Of a stretch of DNA of 64,000 nt, positions 13,001 through 22,000 are shown in pieces. Made by a program: the position numbers and the translations under genes. This DNA is from Diadema setosum (Eukaryota; Echinodermata; Echinoidea; Diadematoida; Diadematidae). Each line of letters begins with the position of its first letter. Within the stretch, counting starts at the first letter, position 1. Location: positions 13,390,670-13,454,669 of the forward strand of contig NC_092701.1 of the NCBI RefSeq assembly GCF_964275005.1. The letters are read 5' to 3'. Under the pieces are notes generated by a model that saw only the letters and a list, made by a program, of their open reading frames with translations, had not been told where the DNA came from and made no database searches.

Positions 13001-16000
13001 CATTCCTTTCAGAAATTCAGCTTTATTGATGGAAGTCACTGGTCCATTGAAATAAAAGTGCTGGTATATATTCTTGCCAATTTTGGTGGTTAAAGAAGAT
13101 GAGGATTGAATGTTCATGTTGAACTGAATCAGTTCTTGGGATAGTGTCAATTGACCTTCGCCTTTGACATCAGCAACACCTTCAATCTGGTTTTGGATTT
13201 GCTGTAGATCTGGCACAGACAAAAGGATCATTTTATGTGACACAACATCCCCTGGACATGGTCCTGGCCCTGCATTCTTGATTTTGTTCTCACACTCTGT
13301 TGAGCCTTTTGCTATATTGACACTCATTTCTGTTCTTCCTGAGTGCAGTGGTCCTTGCATAATGCTTTAGTGAAGACTCAGCCTTATGTCCAGTGACGGT
13401 CATGATATCCCTGCTCTCAAAACCAGCATCGTTCAGAGAAGTTACGGTTGTTGCTCTCAAGCTATGGCTAGTTTACCTGGTGATACACCCAGCCCCTTCT
13501 GTGATTTTGTTCATCTTAGTTCCGATTGTATTGATTCCAAGAGGAACGTTGTCATACCACGGACCCACTTCTGCTGGCTTAGATTTTGGCCTGTGCCAAA
13601 ATGCGGAACCGGATGGGTTGAATGATTCTTTGTACTTGATCAGAATATTGACTGGGCATCTAGAACTTTTGATTTCATACATCTGATCTCCAAACTCTTT
13701 GTTTTCACCCTCTCTCCTCGATTTTATGAAAGCATTGTGATGCTCAAAATAGCGATTGCCTAGTTCATCTGTGTTCAGATGTAATTATCAGGCTTCATTT
13801 CTCTGAGGGACTCTCTTTCTTTTTGTCTAAAGTAGACTATGACTTCGATAAAAACTTTGTTCTGTAGCCCCAAGTGGTGTATCAATATCCAATTGTCCAC
13901 TTTCATCTATTTTTTCATGTCTTCCCTGCTGACAGGATTCTTTTTCACAGCCCTTCACTTTTGCTTCAGTTTTTTTTCTTCATGGCTATGAAACACTGTT
14001 GGCTTTCAGGAATATTTTCACAACTGGTAGTGTCCATACCTCTTGACATAAAATGATTCTGTACTTGATACCTTGCATGCTCTTCTTTGTAAACGTACCG
14101 TCATCCTTCCTGAGGCCAACATGAAACCTGCACAACAATTTGTCCAACTCCTTGACTGTCAAACTGTTCATGTCATCAATTGATTTGTATCCAGCCAATG
14201 TGGCAAATCCCTAAAGTTTTTAAAGTGAAAATTTTATGAGCGTTTTCGTTTTCGAAGCATTGCTATCCGGAAAAATTTGTCATTTAGCAGTACAAAGTTG
14301 GTTGCCATTTTGCAAAAGTTAGGATGCTATACGTACACACATGTACATTAGCATGCAGCACAGCGCAGCTAGCTGCTGCAGCTAACAAGTAACACACATA
14401 ATGTAGGCTGGCTGTGCACACACATGTCTAGACTACCCAGCCACCTGTGAATGGACAGGCTAGCACTTGCTAGCACTGGCAAGAAGAGTCGTCACTTGTC
14501 GTCACTGCCGTCTCTGCCGTCACTGCCAGTCGTCACTGCTGTCTCTTTCAAGCAGTTTTGTTCGGTATTTTATATGAAATGTCATGTGACATGTGATTGG
14601 CCAAACACAATTCAGTATTATTTTTAGGTGGCGTATGATTTTTGATATTCATGGGCATTATAGGCCAAGTAAATTGATTAATATTTTGCAATTCTAGAGG
14701 CATATTGGAAGAGAAAAAAATCTTCGTTTTCACCAAAATGCATGCATGCAAATTTTACCATGTAGACTGTACCTGTATCCTCCCTAGGCGCGGGATGTTG
14801 ACTGCTATATGTGCACAGACTTGGAGGAGTACTACAGGACATGCAAGCTCCTCCATGAACTGAGGCAAGAAACCCAGGTATGTTTCCAGTTGTTTCTTAG
14901 TTACAAATAACCTACATGTACTGTTGTGTGGCACTAGGGTCACGAGGGATCAATGCTGTGATGCATTTACATGTACAAGAATACTCTGTCACACTGATAG
15001 GTCAGTTTTTACATTAAGTACCTGGTAATATTGCTGCAATTTCACACATAAAAGTGGTCATACATTGACAGTGATCCAATCAATTAAGAGAGCAATGGAT
15101 GATGATGATGATGATGATGAAACGGCATTTATATAGCGCCATTTATCTGTAGAAACATTCAAAGGCGCCCAGCTCCCACAAAATGTCACACATGAGAACA
15201 ACCATTTCCACTTGTGCCTTTTATGCAGGGCTGCACACTGGCGCCAGTCCGACGGTCAAAGACCGGTAAAAGTCACTGCTGGACCGGTAACTTTTCAGGA
15301 AATCCACAAGTTACCGGTCTGACATGACCAGTTAAAAAAAAAAGCATTGGCGGGGTCAGTAGAAAGAAAAAGAGCAGCCCCAATCAGGGAGAAACAGAAT
15401 GCAAGATATCGCACTGTTCAACAAGTTTTATGCAAGTTTTCGTTTATGTCTACCGGTGCAATTTGTACAGTAAACATACAGTTTTGAGCACTAGCATTCG
15501 ACCAGTTATTCGCGCTCGCTTGCGCATTGACGCTGCTCACGCACTGCCATGCCATGCAATACATGCAAAGCATGTACAGTGTAACTGCTTTTCGTTTGCT
15601 TGCGATCGGTGGTCATGCCAGACAAGAAGCATTGGTAGAAGCGCACGCATTTCTGGGTCATTTTACTCACGATCCGATCCCGGCTTCGCAGCAGCGTGGC
15701 AGTTGACATGTTAGAACTAATTTACTTGTGTCGATTTTTAGAAAAGTAAAAACATATTTGATATTCAGCGATACAGTAAATGGATCTGATTGCGTTCAGT
15801 TTCATTTTACACAGTCATTTCACAAATGAATGTTTTCATCCGTTCAGAATGATCTCATAATGAAGATAGGCGCAAAAAGGATCACGAAATCGGCCCTTCC
15901 GTGTACTTTTTAAGAACGCATGCACAAAATATGATAATACTAGGGAGGAAAAAAAATCATGAAATCATCGCAGTCCCGCTTACATATTTGAGGTACAAAT

Positions 16001-19000
16001 CGTCCCAAAAAGGATCATGAATTCGGCCGGCCGCGTCATGCACCTTTCAAAAGCTCATGTACGAAATGCGAAGAGATTATAGAGGAGAAAAAAAAATAAA
16101 GGACACATTTGGTGCGTGCATCATAAAAGATTACAGCCGAATAACAATTCATGAAATCAACGCAATCCCGTTGAAATTTGAGGAAATAATAGGCGCAAAA
16201 AGGATCTTGAATTCAGTCCTGCATGCCGTGTTGGTTATCAAAAACGCATGCACAAATGCGACGAGATTATCGGGAGAAGAATAAAAAACACATTTTTACC
16301 CTTCTGGTGCATGCATTACAAAAGATTACATCCGAAGTAATTCATGAAATCGGCACAATCCCGCTGATATTTGAGGTAGAAATAGGCGCAAAAAGGATAT
16401 ACCTTTTAAGAACGCATGTACGAAATGGGAAAAGATTAGCGGGAGAAAAAATAAAGGACACATTTTCACCCCTTTTGGTGCATGCATCATATAGATTAAA
16501 GCCGAGTAGTAATTCATGAAAATTTCGCAATCCCGTTGAAATTTGTGTAAACAATAATAGGCGCAAAGAAAGAATCTCGAATTCTGCCCTGCATGCAGTG
16601 TATAATTTTGAAAATGCATGCACAAATGCGAAGAGATTATCGGGAGAAAAATAAAGAACGCATTTTCAACCCTTCTGGTGCATGTATCACAAAAGATTAC
16701 AGCCGAAATAATTAATGAAATATCGCAATCCCGCTGATATTTGATGTAGAAATAGGCGCTAAAAGGATCGTGAATTCGGCCGTGTCGTATACGCATGTAC
16801 GAAATGCGAAGAGATTATAGGGGAAAAAATGCAGGACACATTTTCAACACCTTTTGGCCCGTGCATCATAAAGATTACAGCCGAATAATAATTCATAAAA
16901 TAATCGCAATCCCGTTGAAGTTTGAGGAAACAATAGGCGCAAAAAGAATCATGATTTTTGGCCTTGTCGTATATCTTTTAAGAATGCACTTACGAAATGC
17001 GAAGAGTTTATCGGGGAAAAAATAAAGAACACATTTCCAACCCCTTGATATTTGATGTAGAAATAGGCGCTAAAAGGATTGTGAATTCGGCCGTGTCGTA
17101 TACGCATGTACGAAATGCGAAGAGATTATAGGGGAAAAAATGCAGGACACATTTTCAACACCTTTTGGCGCGTGTATCATAAAAGATTACAGCCGAAGTA
17201 ATTCATGAAATCATCGCAATCCCACTGATATTTGAGGTAGAAATAGGCGCAAAAAGGATCGTGAATTCGGCCGTGTCGTATACCTTTCAAGAACGCATGT
17301 ACGGAATGTGAAGAGATTATGGGGAGAAAAATAAAGAACGCATTTTCAACTATTCTAACTGGTGCGTGCATCACAAAAGATTACATCCGAAGTAATTCAT
17401 GAAATCGCCACAATTCCCCTGATATTTGATGTAGAAATAGGTGCTAAAAGGATCATGAATTCGGCCGTGTCGATACGCATGTACGAAATGCGAAGAGATT
17501 ATTGGGAGAAAAATACAGGACACATTTTCAACCCCTTTTGGCCCTTGTATCGTAAAGATTACAGCCGAATAATAATTCATAAAATCATCGCAATCACATT
17601 GAAGTTTGAGGAATCATTAGGCGCAATAAGAATCATGATTTTTGGCCGTGTCGTATATCTTTTAAGAACGCATTTATGAAATGCAAAGAGATTATGGGGA
17701 GAAAAACAAAGAACGCATTTTCAACCATTCTAGCCGGTGCGTGCATCACAAAAGATTACATCCGAAGTAATTTATGAAATCGTCACAATCCCGCTGATAT
17801 TTGAGGTAGAAATAGGCACAAAAAAGTATCATGAATTCGGCCGTGTGGTACATCTTTTAAGAACGCACTTACGAAATTCGAAGAGTTTATGGGGAAAAAA
17901 AATAAAGGACACATTTTCAACCCGTTTTGGCGCGTGCATCATAAAATATTACAGCCGAAGTAATTTATGAAATCGTCACAATCCCGCTAATATTTGAGGT
18001 GGAAATGGGCGCAAAAAGGATTGCGAATTCGGCTGTACATGTCGTGTACCTTTTAAGAATGCATGCACAAATGCGAAGAGATTATCGGGAGAAAAATAAA
18101 GAACCCCTTGTATCGCGTGCATCAGAAAATATCACAGCTAAAATAATTCATTAAATCATCGCAATCCAACTGACCACCAAGAGCATGTTACGCAGCAAGT
18201 TCGTGCGCCGATGTTTAGTAAAAGTCACAAACGCATTTGATACAATCTGATTTTGTTCATTATCATTTTACACTAATTCACAAACAAACATTCTAATTTT
18301 TTCCTATCTTTATTTTTAAATTTCTTGTGCAATAAATAATGCAAGTTTAAAAAAAATACTAATCTGTAAAATGTACATGGGGGGGGGTACGTCCATAAAA
18401 AACAAGAAAATAAGTTTGCAAGTCATTTTATGTTTTTTATGTTGTCGTTGTTCACCGGTAAATTTTCTGTTCGGACCTGTAAAAAATGGTAAAAAGGGGC
18501 ATTTACCGGTCTGACAAAGACAGGTTGGACCGGCAGAAAAAATGGGTTAGTGTGCAGCCCTGGGGGATGAGTCTCCTTCTTCTAAAGTTACATTCAAAAT
18601 ACATTCCACGGTTTAATTCTGATTGGTCAGAGATTCTTTTATTGAGGGATCAAGGTCATTGACTTGCTGTGGTCGTAAAAGAGCGGGGGTGATGTCATTT
18701 ACGGTAAACTTTGATCAGGGCGGAGGGGGTTAGGATGAGGTTCTGGGTAGAGAGTTGTGTATACTGATGATGCCTTGACCATCTCTGGAGAGGTAGACAT
18801 ACTGTGGCTTGAGAATGAGGGGCTTGATATGGGGTTTTCTGAACAGGAAAATGTCTGTCTTTTCATCTGCAAATGGATATTATACCGTCTTTTGACTTGT
18901 GCCACATGTTAGTCTAGATATAAATCAGTGAGCTTTAATAATTTCATTGTCTTTGACCTTACCCATGGAACATTCCTGTGAACTGTCTTTTCACCGTTTT

Positions 19001-22000
19001 CAGTTAACATATCATGTTGTGATACATGTACAGTTTGTTTTTGTCATCTCTTATCTAATCGTAGAGGATAGTGTTGTCTCACCCTGCTGGAGTAAAGGCC
19101 CTTTGCCCAGGTCGAATCCTGATAGTCAAAAGCAAGAGCCATGATAACGTCCTGGGTGCTGTGCTCAGTACCTCTGGGGCGTCGAAAGAGAGAAAAGTGA
19201 CGACGCTGATTTTGTGCAATCCCTCGGACAGTGCAAAGCCAGAGGCAAATCAGAAAACTGCATCTGGCAGTGGAAGTAGCAAGGGAGATGCAGAGCTTCA
19301 TGTACCACCACTTTTGAAGGAGGCCCTCTGGAGGCCGGAGGGCCAGTGCAGTCATGTTGTGGAGGACCTTGTGGCAGACAATATAACAGGAGTTACCACA
19401 CAGACCATCAAGCTTGATAACAACAAGATCATTGAAAATTTCAAGAAGAGACAGATACCAAGATTTAGGTGGGTGTCACTGTTCATTTTTTTGTGTGTTT
19501 TAAGTATATGTTTGCAAAAAGATTTCACTGTTATTTCTAAGCTCAGCAAGATATTGAAGCAGATGGGGGAAGGTAGATTGTGTGTGTGACAAAATTTTGA
19601 ATGATTTTGTGATTTTAATGGATTTCATGAGGATAATATCTATGCTTCAAATGCACAGAAAAAAAAAGTTAATTGTAACACAAATGATACAACAATGATA
19701 AAAGAAAAACTCAGCAACAGTCATAATAATTCCATGGTAGATTTTGGTATAGATTTAAATCCATTAGTTCAGCATGAAGTACAGAGTGTTCTTTATAGTT
19801 TTTACGAAGCACTTGTGTTCTATCCATTTTTATGCCTCCGCCGCGAAGTGTTGCCGGAGGCATTATGTTTTCGGGTTGTCTGTCCGTCCGCCCTTCCGTC
19901 CGTAATCAATTTTGTGGACAGTTTATCTAAAAAAACGTTCGAGGTATCCTAATGAAACTTGGCATGTATATGTATGAGTGGGCGAAGTTGTGCCTATCAA
20001 CTTTTGGGCGCACATGCTCAAGGTCAAAGGTCAAGGTCAAATGCTCAAAATTTCACTATGTCCCCTATATCTATGCAATGCATGGAGGTATTTTCTTGAA
20101 ACTTGGTGTATGCATGAACTACCAAATTAAAATCCCCAGAGAGAGTTTTGGGTCATGAGGTCAAAGGTCAAGTGAAAATGCTAAAATTTCACTTTTTTCT
20201 CCATATCTCACAAATATTTGAAGGTATCTTCATGGAACTTAGTATATATGCATGTACTGACTGGCAGTGATCATGTAGGGAATTTAGGGGTCATTGGTCA
20301 AAGGTCAGGGGGTCAAAGGCCAAGGTCAACTCATCAAAATGTCTTATTTCCCTCTTATCTTATGCAATGCCTGCAGGATTTTTTCTTGAAACTTAGTGTA
20401 TGCATGTATTACCCAATACAGATTCTCTTGGAAGTTTCTTGCCAAAAGGTCAAAAGGTCAAGTGAAAGTGCTAAATTTCACTTCTTCTTTAAACTTATAA
20501 AAGGATCAAAAGTTGGGTACAGATCCTCAAATCCCCAAATACCTGCACTCTGTAGACAGTATAGCCATTCATCCAGATAAACCTAGTTCAAGAAAAGTGA
20601 ACATTCAATGCATTTGTGACAAACCTGTCATTTTAATATTTTGCCAGTTATGTGAAACTGTCATCACACATTGTCATGACATTGTGCTACAGACCTATTC
20701 GGAGAACCATGCATTATGGCGGAGGCATACCAGTCGCCATAGCGACATTTCTAGTTTTCTTTAAACCACAAGTAAATTCATCAAGGTGTAAAGTGACAAA
20801 TTTACAAGAAGACAAAGAAAGAAGATCATGGACAAGTCACCTTAATTTTCGTCTTCAGCAATGATCCTCCGAGTCAGTCAGCTACCCTAGCAACCCAGGA
20901 GCTGCTGAGACTGACTGAAGCCAACCCTGACGGTATCCCTACTCTTGATCTCAATATCCGGGACCTGGAACTGGTCGACAAGTTTACAGAGAGAAACCAT
21001 GTGGAGAAGACCTTGGACACATTCAAGTGTATCCGCTGTTTCAACTTCCAGCAGCATGTAAGTCCATTGCTCAACAGGTTTATGTAGAGTATCAAGTAAG
21101 AAATCACAATACAACCCCAGAAATCTAGAAATCTTCACATGATCAAAACATTCGCAATATTATGATTTTAAGATGGCCATCCAGTGAAGAAACAAAAAAA
21201 AAACAAACAAAGAGGAAGGGGCCTGAGCAATCATTTATTAAGGAAATAAAGCTGATCCTGCCTTTCTATATTAAACTTAACATTGACAATCCTAATTTTT
21301 ATAACAACTCTGTCATATGTAGTGCCATTTAGAGGTCACACAGACTGGTGTAGTGTTTAGCAGTTTGTTATTAAACCAATGAGCATTTCAAGATCCCAAG
21401 CTAGTTTTTGTGTCAATATCATACGTGATCAGCATATGTGCTATTTGACAAGGATGCATTGAATATCATTCAGCTGCTATTGCGTTGTGATAAATTTGCT
21501 GGAGAGGAAATGTGATATCCTGTTCAGACTTTGATCATGTCATGTAAAGCCTTGGAATGGTTGAATATTCAGCAAACTTAGCTCAAGTCCATCATAGCTT
21601 TTGACAAGTGAAACACAGCTTGTCTGTGTCAGTTTGACATGATAGTAAGGAATAATAAAAGTTATGTCAGAAAGTGTGTGTAGACTTGTGTGTTTTTATG
21701 GGAATTTGCTTGTATGGGAGGCTTTGGGAACTGTATGTTTGGCACTGTAATATAAAGAAAACAATTGCACTCCTAGGAGATCTCAAATGTAAAACTCACT
21801 GACAGATTGAGCTACTGGTATGTGACTTGTCTGTCTAAGAAAGAGAATCAACGAGCACGGTGGAGAGGTCATTCTCTGAAGGAATTTCAGTTAATTTTTT
21901 TTTTTTTGTCTGAGTGTGTGTCTATGTGTGTGTGTTTGTTAGTGCTTGTGTTTGCATGCAATGGATTAGCAATCTTAAACAGCAATGTTGTTGAAAATGT

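Noticed and set aside
12962..13360. Independent 132-codon host gene on the - strand
   Set aside because: Lies directly after the recombinase motifs and is better explained as the frameshifted C-terminal part of the Crypton relic.
15860..17970. Many overlapping open frames on both strands (60-156 codons)
   Set aside because: They are periodic translations of the tandem array and share no protein family.
19071..19589. 172-codon frame taken as a separate gene
   Set aside because: It is the SKIC2 arch exon (19065-19468) plus read-through into the next intron.
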